A stretch of 64,000 nt of DNA from contig JAQFVV010001071.1 of assembly GCA_028023455.1 (NCBI GenBank), positions 1-64,000 of the forward strand. The letters are read 5' to 3'. This document shows positions 12,241 to 23,649 of this stretch, one piece after another. This DNA comes from Epiperipatus broadwayi. Lineage: Eukaryota; Onychophora; Udeonychophora; Euonychophora; Peripatidae. The notes under the pieces are model-generated. The model did not search any database. It was not told the DNA's origin and saw nothing but the letters and a program-made list of their open reading frames with translations. The translations under genes and the position numbers were made by a program. Numbering within the stretch: position 1 is the stretch's first letter; every line of letters begins with the position of its first letter.

Positions 12241-14104
12241 GATCAAAAACAAGGAGTCTTACCGTATCTGCACTACAGGGCACCACCAGGTTATTTGAAC
12301 CTGAAAAATTTCTATAGTAGGCAGATACATAAGTTAAAAAAAATTTTTTTTTATATATATTTTATTCTGACCATCATCCCAATGCCATTAGCTCAGTGAG
12401 ACACAGAGATTTATAAAATACAAATTCTTATCTAATAATATTTCAATTAAAAATAAAATAAAAGAAGCCACTGCAAGTAATAACACACACAAACATTTAT
12501 TTAAATTTATATAAGATTTTGAATCATTTTAGTATCACTTTTACTTTAAAATTTAACTTACATTTCAACTTGGATTTTAGAATTTAAATTACGTTTTAAC
12601 TTTTATAAGTTTGCACAGTTGAGTTTAATATTTTATTAGAGTGTCAAGTATGAATAGACTACATAGATTGCATTTGAAAAGAAAATATTCTATCCTTGAT
12701 TTAACCTTAGGCCAAAAGTTAACTGTCAAACCAACGCCAATCTATCTGATATATCGATGTATTCAATGCAGCATGAATACGACAGCACCAATATAATACT
12801 GTCAGAAATGTACATCTGACCAACATGGTTATAGAAGACATTGACTCTCATCCAGACAGGAATACTACATCTGTCTGATGAGAAGAGCAATAAAAAAAAC
12901 TCCATAGGAAGGGACTGCATTTTCTTTTTTACCATCTCATTCCACAGGCAAAAAGGAGGTGTGTGGCATAATATGCAATCCTGCATGTAGCAGACCTCAT
13001 ACTACATTTACTAATTACACCAATATATCCAATCCATTGACCCAATTTAACTATGAAACAAATAACCTAAGAATTACCCTCCCTTAAACTAACATAACAT
13101 TACGAATCTATTCAGCCATTCACACCTGACTTAAATTTAACATTTATTAACAAGTTGTTTAACAAAAAAAATCATAATAAAACTTAAAAGAACAAAAAAA
13201 AATTAATTGGAAATGATTTAAAAAAAATACATCAAATAACATTATTAATATTAATTTATATTGGTCAGATAGGATTCTATTTGTATTAAATACTGAAAGG
13301 TTTAGAATTTAGAGTTATTGTTTTGAAAATGTTCATAAAGTTCTTACAGTTGTTAAAAAGTTCATCTTTATCCATTGCTTGCCATTTGGGATCCAGTGTT
13401 AATTCCCCTGATGTCCTGTGGTCCACAATATAGAAAATGATTGGTCATTTCTCTTTCTTTCTCTTTTTTATAGCAAAACTGAAGGGATTGAAGAGTGCGT
13501 CTTTCCAATCCCTTCTCCTTCAACTCTAGCATACCTCTGCTTTCACATCTCTATCTTCTTTAATTAATTACTTTATTTCCAAACTTTTCCTTTTATTGTA
13601 AACTTTTGGATCCAGTGGACATTACATCATGACGATGATGACCTTTTCATTGAGGTCTGTTTTTTTGAGAGATTTCTTTTATTGGCTATTAGTTTCTAAT
13701 GTTTATTTTTCTTTCCTATTTATTGGCTATTAGTTTCTATTGTTTATTTTTCTTTCCTATCTGACCTTTGCTTATACATTTTGAAATGCCCAAGGGCTAA
13801 CTTACTTTTACCAAATTAAAATAATCATTTCCATTTTACAATAGCATTAATTAATTTATTGTACAAACTTAAAGATATATTTTTATCTCTAAATCTTTTT
13901 AAGTTTTTGTTTTTAAAATACTTTTTTTAAAATAAAGTTTTCTTTTAATAATTTTTCATCTGTGCAATTTTATATATTAGTGTTTAGATAATTTTTAACT
14001 TTCTTTCCATTTTTAATTCTTAAAAAAGTTTTTATATGTGAACTTTTATTTTTCATGTCTAATTTTTAGAAAAAAATAATGTAACGGTGTATGTGCCCAT
14101 TACA
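12241..14104. repeat. 1.8-kb direct repeat, unit B
   Basis: Second copy of the unit at 9.73-11.55 kb, differing by point changes, a 41-bp internal duplication (13681, 13722) and small indels. It ends with the same imperfect palindrome (TGTAACGG...CCCATTACA) and is followed directly by the resumed 2.9-kb repeat at 14105. Confidence 0.75.
12264..12328. other. Conserved structured hairpin, copy B
   Basis: The outer stem is GTATCTGC with GCAGATAC. The inner hairpin is CCAGGTT-atttg-AACCTG with one closing pair lost. It is the partner of the structure at 9770-9834. Confidence 0.6.
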
Positions 14105-14809
14105 GGAGGGAAGGTATATTTGATTGGATTTAATATGAACATTAGCAAATATACTTTATCATCTCTAGCCAGTATATCCCCTTTTAACTAATAGATATTA
14201 AAAGTCATAATATATAAAACTGACTAAGCAAACCTTGCAAAATATTACAATTTATAATATATATATAATCAGGATAACAATGAGCGGTTAGCGATTGTTT
14301 ATTATCAATATTATAATTTTGAAACAGTGATTCAATATAATAAATAGTGCTTGTAAAATGTTTAAAGTGGAGGTTACAATTATCTCCTTTATAAATAAAT
14401 TAATTAGTTTCACTGTTTCAAAAGATGAGCATATTATCACATATATTAAACATAAACAGAATGAATTTAAACAAAACATTAAAATTATTAAAGTTAGGCA
14501 AGACTGCAATTTGTAGGAATTTAAGATAATAGGTTACAGACATCTAATGATTACAAAAATTAAGGTCTTTATTTATAAAAGATTTCAGACAGTTCACATG
14601 ATTAAATAAAAAATTGATTCATTTTTTTTGTTACTTTAAAGTAAGTTACAGATTTTAAAAGAGCAGTTGACCAGAAATGATTTTACAATATATATAAATT
14701 TGCACAAGTTAACACAGTTTCTTTTACAATTGGGTTAAATTAAAGAGTTTTAAAAATTTAGATAGAAGGTTCTTTATAGTGTATAAGCTAGCTTAGATTA
14801 GAGTTTATA
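14105..14809. repeat. 2.9-kb repeat, copy 1, segment 2
   Basis: This aligns with 21955-22660, beginning 'ggagggaag'. It ends at the first copy of the 13-bp duplication ATTAGAGTTTATA (14797-14809) that flanks the nested insert. Confidence 0.85.
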
Positions 14810-15371
14810 ATTACATTCATATCGGCCTTTCAAGCCAATTATGCAAATGCTTTGCGAGTGTTAAATAATAAATGAATACCCTCTGACCAATACAAGATAT
14901 AGAATTTATGCAGGAATAAAAAGAATCCCTCTTATTCCTATGACTCAAATATTTATATATGAGCAAATCTGAAGTACTGGCACAGAAGGTGTGGCAATAT
15001 AACAGTCACTTTAAATTACTATATACAATGTCTGAATGAATGATGCCGATGAAATTTTCTAGAATTTACTAAGCGTCATTCCAACTGAAACTTAATCATA
15101 TATATAAATAAGCATTTATTTTTATAGTGTCTGTATACAATTTGTAATTACATTCATATTGGCCTTTCAAGCCAATTGTGCAAATGCTTTGTGAGTGTTA
15201 AATAATAAATGAATACCCTCTGACCAATACAAGATATAAAATTTATGCAGGAATAGGTATTCATTTATTATTTAACACTCACAAAGCGTTTGCACAATTG
15301 GCTTGAAAGGCCGATATGAATGTAATTACAAATTGTATACAGACGCTATAAAAATAAATGCTTATTTATAT
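14810..15371. mobile_element. Nested palindromic insertion with 13-bp TSD (family E)
   Basis: The insert is absent from the sister repeat at 22.65 kb. It is flanked by ATTAGAGTTTATA at 14797-14809 and 15372-15384. It contains a first family E copy (from 14810), then an inverted pair of about 116-bp arms (15102-15217 and 15255-15370) with a 37-bp spacer. The family E core reads 'ggcctttcaagccaatt'. Another diverged copy lies at about 59350-59500. The long TSD suggests insertion by staggered cleavage, but the inverted arrangement is unusual for a simple SINE. Confidence 0.75.
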
Positions 15372-15384
15372 ATTAGAGTTTATA

Positions 15385-16376
15385 GATTAAATTTATAGGC
15401 TGCAGTCTTTAAAAATATTACCATTGTCTTCTCAGGAGCACCAACAATAGTGGTTGGAACAAAGGTACATCTGTCAGTAGCAAACATTCAGTGGAATTTT
15501 CTTTCAGGTAGGTCTTCAATTTCTTCATATCTTTCTCTCATACAGGCTGCTGAAAAATTTGCCCACAGTTATGCTGAAGGAATGGAGAAAAAAATTTGCC
15601 CATAGTTATGCTGAAGGAATGGAGAGCACAATCTCTGCTCAGAGAGACAGCAAATATTTTATTCTACTTGGCCATCTTGTGGCCTTGACATCACAAAAAT
15701 TGACAGGAGAGACAAGCTAGAAAGACCAAAAACCTAAGAAATCTGCCTTATTTATATTTCTTAGATTAAAACCAGATGGCTATCTATTTTAACTCAGAAT
15801 TCAACCCCCCTCTAAATTTTATAGCTCATATTCGGTTTCTTTGATTCTGATCTTTTTTTTTATTGCCCAGATTTTTACTGGTTTCAATCTGGAAAAGTGA
15901 TTCATTACAATTGTAATGAGTTTGAGAAAAATGGTTATAGCTCATAAACCATTTGTATAACACTGTCAATTGAAGGTTTATTTCTAAATTTTTTATTCGA
16001 TCAACTTGTGAATTACTCTAAATTGTCTTAACACAATTCTGTGAACTTCACATGTGATTCATAATTCATTTAAATAAAACTTGCTAAAGATTATTTAGCA
16101 AATATTTAAACTGTACATTCTCTAAATAAAATAGATTTTATATAAAATATTATTTATTAAAAGAAATATAAATTCTGCAATATATATACATACATTAATA
16201 TTACAATCATTTATCCATGCATGTATGTGTGATCATACCTATATAGCTGTGTTGATGCCTGTATAACTGTGTGGATGCATATACACATATACTAGAGAGT
16301 GTTTAAACCTGGAATAGATGTGACTGTGGGGACAAATAGGTGAAACAGATATGAGGGCAGGAATATACTGTTTCAT
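15385..16376. repeat. 2.9-kb repeat, copy 1, segment 3
   Basis: This aligns with about 22661-23574 and ends at 'gaatatactgtttcat'. It carries the ~80-codon frame also open in copy 2 (see 22690-22931), here with a roughly 40-bp internal duplication near 15555-15625. Confidence 0.8.
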
Positions 16377-16388
16377 TTCCCCAAACTT

Positions 16389-16804
16389 ACAAAAAAAATT
16401 CATAAAAAAAGATTTTACTTGAGGTGGAAGAATATTTCTCAATATTACCATTACTGTGAAACAAAAAATTTTTTTTACCTTGCCTGGCTATTTTGTCTTA
16501 AGATTAAAATACCATACTTTGATGACAGTATGACTAAAGTCTACTCATCTACCTATATTAATTGGCTAAAATAATAATAATTGGCTAACTTATTTGACAA
16601 AAAAAATTCATAAAAAAGATTTTACTTGAGGTGGAAGAATATTTCTCAATTTACCATTACTGTGAAACAAAAAAATTTTTTACCTTGCCTGGCTATTTTG
16701 TCTTAAGATTAAAATACCACACTTCGATGACAGTATGACTAAAGTCTACTCATCTACCTATATTAATTGGCTAAAATAACAAAAATTGGCTAACTTATTT
16801 GATA
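16389..16804. repeat. 208-bp tandem duplication
   Basis: The segment from about 16389 to 16596 is repeated at 16597-16804 with a period of 208 bp (landmark 'ttcataaaa' at 16399 and 16607). The copies differ by a few single bases. The content is not recognised. Confidence 0.85.
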
Positions 16805-17533
16805 AATATAGACATAACATACATAGAAGATCACACACAAAAATTTTATGTCTAACTACTGTGGGACAAAACCACAAATGATCATGCATCATTCTAGTAG
16901 AAACTAGGTGTGCTGATAATAAACTAATCCTATCTAGGTTTTTATCTGGGGGTTTATTCACAAAAAGTTCCCCTGAAGAACAGTCATGACTGGGATAAAA
17001 AAATCCCAAGAGATCACTCCCCTCTTCTGAAATCCAATCATATTCCCCATTTGCCTGGCCCACATGATAATGAGAGGCTATCTTTGAATGCCTCAAGACT
17101 ATGGGCATACTTGCTTCTTGTGAAGGGAATTTCTTTATTCATCTTGCACTCCTTGCCATTATTTTCACCCATGTCTATAAGTTGCACTTGATATGGACCT
17201 GTATCAAATTCAGGTCCCAAAAGATCATCTTCATTCTCTGATCCATTTTCATTCTCTGATCCATAAATAATATTGCCATAGAATGGTTCAATTATGCATA
17301 AGTTCCAACAGAATATGGGAATCCCATCACATCCCTTGTCCTGCCTGCTGCAATGTTTTTCTTTTTTTCCTCTTTCTTGCAACCTGCTCTATCTTTTCAC
17401 TGGCATGCAAGGTTCTTCTTGTATGCCAAGAGCCTGTGGTCCCTCAAAGGTTGGACTTTCTTTGAAATCTGATGGTGAACATACAGCCTTGGTATTTGGC
17501 ATTTTGTTTAGAAACTTCAAATCATAAGGTTTC

Positions 17534-17725
17534 CTTTGGTTTCAAACCCCTTTAATGAACTATCTCTATGGGGATCTTGCCTGGGTCTTCTTCCACCAGA
17601 GCGAATTCGTACTAATCAGCACTATTCTCTTTGGTTTCAAACCCCTTTAATGAACTATCTCTATGGGGATCTTGACTGTGTCTTTTTCCACCAGAGTGAA
17701 TTCATCCTGATCAGCACTTTTCTCT
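17534..17725. repeat. 95-bp tandem duplication
   Basis: 'ctttggtttcaaacccct' occurs at 17534 and 17629, with the following ~95 bases repeated at high similarity. It lies within the ORF1-like pseudogene. Confidence 0.85.
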
Positions 17726-18414
17726 AACCTTTCTACCCAAATTTTTCCTGCATCTTTATCACCTATGCCATCATAGCTTCTTCCAGGAATTTCTTTCTTG
17801 TTTATTTCCATTCGATCAAATTCATCCTGAGCAACCCTATCCTCTATATTTCCTTCAGAAATTTCTCCTGCTTCTCCCTATGAATCTACATCCTCATGGC
17901 TACTCTCCTTACTCTCAGTTTTTCTACCTGTCTCTACAACTTCTTCACCCATTTCTTCCTTAGTTACTCTTTGCTCAACCTCTTCTGGATACCCTATTAC
18001 TTCTTCTTCTTTGCCTTACCCAGTAACCCTCTTCTCTAGCTTTTACAATGACTGGAAGGTCCATATAGCCTGCTATAACTTGCTCTTCAATTTTGTGCAG
18101 CTTTTTCCAACATCTGTCCTTTGTTTCCTGTTGAGTCATTCATTCTTCATTTCCTAGACTTCTATCTGCTCTTCCATTAATTCTCTGAAGCTCTCCTTCC
18201 ATCTCTGCAATATCTACTGGGCACTTTTTTACCAGGTCTATGATTTTCCTCTGGGAATGCTCTTCCAGTTCGAATACTTCCTGCTGGCAGTTTAATCCCA
18301 ATCTTTTCAACCCCTTCTGTAACTTCTCTATACTTTGCCCTTCTGTAACTTCTCTATACTTTGATTGTTTTCCTCCATTTTTCTGGTTAGGGCATCTAGT
18401 CTCTCTCCCATTTT

Positions 18415-18579
18415 AAAGTTCAAGGCACATAGGCTTATCTCCAGCATCACTTTCATCTGTAACCAGAAGAAAGTTCAAGTCACATAGGCTTATCTCCAGC
18501 ATCACTTTAATCTGTAACCAGAAGAAAGTTCAAGTCACATAGACTTATCTCCAGCATAACTTTCATCTGTAACCAGAAG
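18415..18579. repeat. Three tandem copies of a 55-bp unit
   Basis: Copies begin at 18415, 18470 and 18525 with 'aaagttcaag' and end with 'aaccagaag'. They differ by a few substitutions. The unit length is not a multiple of three, so the expansion destroys any reading frame of the surrounding ORF1-like pseudogene. Confidence 0.9.
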
Positions 18580-19737
18580 GTCGATGGTATAACATTTGGT
18601 TTCCCCCATGATTTTCTCTGTTCCTAGCTCTTGTATTTTTTTTTCAAGATGATTCTTTCATGGCTGCTGACTTTTCCAAGCCCCTTCTTTCATTATATTG
18701 TCTGGCACTCATTTCCTCTTCATCTTCTGTGCTACTATCACCTCCAACCATCTCTCTTCCAGATCTCAAGGTAATTCCCTTGCACCTTTCCTTTTCTGGC
18801 TTGGCTACATTACCCACTTTGACTGGTTCTTTTGGAATTATTAGACTTTCTAAAGACCCATTCTCTCCAAGTCTACATTTACTTTTTCCATTTCTTTTTC
18901 TTCACTTGCTCTCCCTATTGTTTCTTCCTCTGTACTGCTGTCAATAATAACTTTAGCTTTGGTTATGCCAATAACAAATAAAAACAAATTGCTACCATTT
19001 TCTGTAAATGATTATTCACTGACTCTCCTCCTGAAAATGGCTCTCTCTCTAATTCCTAACCTTAAACCCACTGCATTCCTTTATTAACCTATCCTTACTA
19101 CTTGTCTCTTTCAACCACTGCCACTATCAAGTTCAAGCATTGTTTACATATAACAGATCTACATAATTTTTATAAGTATATAATAAAAACATTTATGTAA
19201 AATAAAAAAAAACATTACCAAAGGTACCTCATTTCTTCCTTCATTGAAGCATCACTCCTACTAAAAGAATTTTGTTTTCTGTGCCAGGTTTGATTTGAAG
19301 TACAGATATATTTTTATTTATTTCTTTAATTTACCTTGACCTCATGATCTTGCCTCTTTTGTTTCTTTGCTCAGTTTCCAAACTAATCCAAATATTACAA
19401 TAACTTTAAAGCAATAGATCCCCCTTATGCAAACCCTTTTCTCTACCACTGAAGACAAAATTTATATGAGGATGATTATCAACAAGTTCAAGTCATTCTT
19501 GGGTGCCAGTCACCAGTGAGCAGAAAAACCCCACATACATAACTTATGATTACCAATTTCCAATATGTATGCAACACACCTAATATCTAGTTAACACATC
19601 CTGCATCCATCCATGCTGTATCTATGTATATATCTGTGTATCTACACATTGAGCCAGAGACACTTTTAAAATTCATCTCTTAAAATAAAACAGAGTCTCA
19701 AGTAAATAGACATAAAATGTTTTTTCTTCTATACGTA

Positions 19738-19945
19738 TATATATATATATATGTTCAAAAGATGGCGCTTTACCAAAACCACCGAACAAGTGTAAAATTT
19801 GTTTACATAAACGAAAAAAGAGTCAGAATTAAACAAATTTTACACTTGTTCGGTGGTTTTGGTAAAGTGCCATCTTTTGAACATAAATAACAAGTGATAG
19901 CAGGTTACGTGAGTAACTTGTTTTTGTTTTTCATATATATATATC
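19738..19945. repeat. Foldback remnant related to family B, in (TA)n
   Basis: The left arm (19754-19806) and right arm (19833-19882) are near-perfect inverted repeats starting 'gttcaaaagatggc'. The right side continues into 'acaagtgatagcagg' and 'aacttgtttttgttttt', which parallels the family B unit (acaagcgttagcaag, aacttgcatttttgttttt). (TA)n borders both ends. No hammerhead core is left, so this looks like an inverted-duplicate end of a family B relative. Confidence 0.6.
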
Positions 19946-20039
19946 TCATGTGATGGGTGTTTATAGTTAAGAACACTACTCTTTGCAATACCATAATTTT
20001 AAAAAAATTTATACATATATTTTTCAACATATACATCAA

Positions 20040-20105
20040 TTCAGAGCCTGTATTCAGTTCAGGGCCTGTATTCAGTTCAATGCCTGTATCAGCTTAGGGC
20101 CTCAG
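20040..20105. repeat. 18-bp minisatellite, left block
   Basis: Units of about 18 bp around TTCAGGGCCTGTATTCAG are repeated three to four times with variation. Diverged units reappear at 20411-20470, on the other side of the adapter and (TA)n segment. Confidence 0.75.
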
Positions 20106-20200
20106 GGCATGCAAATTAACTGACTGGGTGTCCATACCCAAGGAAAACAAAAAAAACACAGATACCAATATTGTTAAAAAAACATTTCAACAAAAATCTT

Positions 20201-20220
20201 AGATCGGAAGAGCGTCGTGT
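20201..20220 (+). other. Illumina TruSeq adapter sequence (artefact)
   Basis: AGATCGGAAGAGCGTCGTGT is exactly the first 20 bases of the TruSeq universal-adapter read-through sequence. It lies directly against a (TA)n tract. It is not biological and marks a contaminated read or gap-fill join. Sequence on either side of this point should not be assumed contiguous. Confidence 0.95.
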
Positions 20221-20259
20221 ATATATATATATATATATATAGATAAATGTTGATATGTT

Positions 20260-20292
<33 letters not shown>
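20220..20292. repeat. (TA)n tracts next to the adapter
   Basis: Two (TA)n runs (20220-20241 and 20262-20292) are separated by a 20-bp AT-rich spacer. Short frames encoding YIYIYI across this area are microsatellite artefacts. Confidence 0.9.
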
Positions 20293-20295
<3 letters not shown>

Positions 20296-20410
20296 AAACA
20301 ATCACACACTCTGTCTAGAGTGTGTAACTAATTGTGGCCATGCATGGCATCCATCATTGGAGAGAAAATATAAAAATAAATACATATATATTAAAAAAAT
20401 ACATATATTC

Positions 20411-20470
20411 AGTTCAGGGCCTATACCCTGTTTAGGACCATGTTCAGAGCCTATACTCAGTTCAGGGCCT
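20411..20470. repeat. 18-bp minisatellite, right block
   Basis: Diverged units of the minisatellite at 20040-20105, such as 'ttcagttcagggcctata' and 'ttcagagcctatactcag'. Confidence 0.65.
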
Positions 20471-20630
20471 TGGACATCAATTGAAGAGGTCCACTGACTT
20501 AAGCACACCTATAATTAGAGGAAAAAATTTACATAATTGGAGAAAAAAAATTGTACTTATATATCTTTCAGGGTCGTGACAATTAACCAGGTCCCATGAA
20601 TGGACGTCTATAATCGGAAAAAACCCCCTA

Positions 20631-22102
20631 TGTAATGGGCAGATTTGTATACTCATGGAACAAAATCCAGAGCCCAAGCAAGATACACCAAAGCTGACCA
20701 GAGTGAGATGGTTGAGACCTCTAATCTGACCAAACTTCAACTCATTTGCCAGTATTCCAAATTTAACACCTTATGAGTGACATCTCTGAGGCTAACTCAG
20801 TCTTCATTTAACTGCGGGCCAGCACAGAGCAGAGACAAACATGAGATTTAAGGTCACTCCTGACTTAACTAGATGGGTGGTATATAGCACTTAACACTCT
20901 ATTAATCTTAACTACAGAGGTACACAGACATAGCATATAAAATCATTAAGAAATTGGAGTATTGGACTGTGAAATTGAATAATATACTGTGGATTGGTCT
21001 GAAATAGAACCTGAGCAAAAAAGATGTAACAATTGATATTATAAAATGTTTATTAAAATAATAACAAATGATCTAACATAAAATATCATAATGGCAAAGA
21101 TTGTACAACATTCAATAAGGCATCAAATATAGGCAGGCATTTTATAATGGATGGGACTGCTATCAGTACATCTGTCCCATTTTAATATATTCAAATATAT
21201 ATATGTATGTGGTGCAAAAGTCATGCCTAATCATTTAACATGCCCATCCTATGATTTTGGTTTGCTTAAGTTATAAGCTGATAGCTTAGTAGAGATGATG
21301 AGTACAGACAGCTCCAAGGTGGCTGTCATATATATTAATAGAGTGAGCAACTAAAATAAGCTCAATATCATGCAGATACAAACGGATAACCCAGATTTAA
21401 ACTTCAGTCTAAAGCTGAATAATTAATTAATAGGGGGAAAAGACTGGTTACCTTTAGATTCACATATATATGTTATGGCACTATATAAAATATTAAAGAG
21501 TAAGCTTGCAGGGCGAGTGAGTGATTATTCAAGATCTTCAACATCAAATGCTCAGTTTGCTGCTATTTATATATGAACATATCAGTTCAGGAACTCGGAT
21601 TGGCTTTAGGAAAACTCTGGGTCTGCATGCTCCAGTTCTAATAATGATAGCAATAACCTGAACTAAATAATGGGCGGCCTGTTACTGTGTACCCATTTAA
21701 AAAGTGCAGCACAACATAAACACATAAAAGTGTAACACATATAAGTGTACTATATAAAGACACACCCGCAATGCACACATGACAGAGCAATAAGTATGTG
21801 TATAATTAATTAAGTGTGCCTAAAACAGATAGCTTTTATCAAATTATCTCCACACCGTTCTTAAACTAGCATTATAATTATGCTAATAAAAGGGACTTGA
21901 ACTATATAATAATCTAGCTAAAATTTTGAATCTGCATATACATATTTATAATTAAGGAGGGAAGATATATTAGATTGGATTTAATATAAACATTAGCAAA
22001 TATATTTTATCATCTCTAGCCAGTATATCCTCTTCTAACTAATAGATATTAAAAGTCATAATATATAAAACTGACTAAGCAAACCTTGCAAAATATTACA
22101 AT

Positions 22103-22134
<32 letters not shown>

Positions 22135-23574
22135 GATATATAATCAAGATAACAGCGAGTAGTTAGCGATCATTTATTATCAATATTATAATTTCGAAAC
22201 AATGACTCAATACAATAAATAGTGCTTTTAAATGTTTAAAGTGGAGAATACAATTATCTCCTTTATAAATTAATTAATTAGTTTCACTGTTTCAAAAGAT
22301 GAGCATATTATCAAATATATTAAACATAAACAGAATGAATTTAAACAAAATATTACGCAATTTGTAGGAATTTAAGATAGTAGGTTACAAACGTCTAACG
22401 ATTACAAAAAACGAAGTCTTTATTTATAAAAGATTTCAGGCAGTTCACATGATTAAATAAAAAAAAATATTCCTTTCTTTTTGTTACTTTAAAGTAAGTT
22501 ATAGATTTTAAGAGAGCAGTTGACCAGAAATGATTTTACAATATATATAAATTTACACAAGTTTACACAGTTTCTTTTACAATTGGGTTAAAGAGTTTTG
22601 AGAATTTAGATAGAACATTATTTATAGATTATAAGCTAGCTTAGATTAGAGTTTATAGATTAAATTTATATGCTGCAGTCTTTATAAATATTACCATTGC
22701 CTTCTCAGGAGCACCAACAATAGTGGAGGGAACAAAGGTACATCTAACAGTGGCAAACATTCAATGGCATTTCCTTTCAGGTAGGTCTTCAATTTTTTCA
22801 TATCTCCCTCTCATGCAGGCTGCTGGAAAATTTGCCCATAGGTATGCTGAAGGAATGGAGAGCACCACCTCTGCTCAGAGAGACAGCAAATATTTTATTC
22901 TACTCGGCCATCTTGTGGTCTTGACTTCATAACAATTGACAGGAAAGACAAGCTAGAAAGACCAAAAACCTAAGAAATCTATTTATATTTCTAAGATCAA
23001 AATCAGTTGGCTATCTATTTTAACTCAGAATTCAACCCCCCCTCTAAATTTTATAGCTTATAGTTGGTTTCTTTGATTCTAATTTTTTTTTATTGCTCAG
23101 ATTTTTACTGGTTTCAATCTCGAAAAGTGATTCATTACAATTGTATTGAGTTTCAGAAAAATGGTTATAGCTCATAAACCATTTGTATAACACTGTCAAT
23201 TGAAGGTTTATTTCTAAATTTTTTATTCTATCAACTTGAGAATTACTCTAAATTGTCTTAACACAATTCTGTGAATTTCTTATGTGATTCACAATTCATC
23301 TAAATAAAACTCGCTAAAGATTATTTAGCGGATATTTAAACTGTACATTCTCATTTTGTATAATATAAATGCTGCAATATATATACAAACATTAATATTA
23401 CAATCATTTATCCATGAATGTATGTGTGATCATACCTATATAGCTGTGTTGATGCCTGTATAACTGCTGTGGATGTATATACATGTGTATTAGAGAGTGT
23501 TTAAACCTGGCATAGATGAGACTGAGGGGACAAATAGGTGAAACAGATATGAGTGCAGGAATATACTGTTTCAT
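20631..23574. repeat. 2.9-kb repeat, copy 2, uninterrupted
   Basis: It matches copy 1 across 8388-9728, 14105-14809 and 15385-16376, without the two nested insertions. A (TA)n expansion at 22111-22134 is private to this copy. The element type is not recognised: I see no RT, integrase or transposase. Its ends (TGTAATGGGC... and ...ACTGTTTCAT) are defined only by where similarity between the two copies stops. Confidence 0.85.
22690..22931 (+). CDS. Short conserved frame in the 2.9-kb repeat, function unknown
   Basis: About 80 codons are open, beginning upstream of a GTG at 22723 and ending at a TAA at 22929-22931. The same frame is open in copy 1 from about 15430 up to a local duplication near 15590. 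Residues GAPTIV and GTKVHL are shared between copies. The protein has no motif I recognise, and no ATG starts it cleanly. It lies between an AG and a GT that could be splice-like (ttctcag before, caggtaggt inside), so it might be an exon fragment captured by the repeat. It could equally be a chance frame. Confidence 0.3.
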
Positions 23575-23649
23575 ATGTAATCAATAAGATTTAGTTTCAT
23601 AAGTCAAAACTGAATATATATTTGAGTATATTTAATAATATTATATATA

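Larger units (their letters stand above)
16805..18950 (-). pseudogene. Degenerate E/K-rich ORF1-like region, probably LINE-derived
   Basis: Minus-strand reading gives several overlapping open pieces separated by frameshifts. Near 18300-18420 one piece reads MGERLDALTRKMEENNQSIE, a heptad-like coiled coil typical of LINE ORF1 proteins. Further downstream (17038-17382) the frame includes DTGPYQVQLID, which resembles the RNA-binding start of gag-like ORF1 proteins. Between them the sequence is rich in Glu, Lys and Asp. Local tandem duplications not divisible by three have broken it: three 55-bp copies at 18415-18579 and a 95-bp repeat at 17534/17629. No RT or endonuclease domain is visible. The assignment rests on motif resemblance only. 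Confidence 0.5.
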
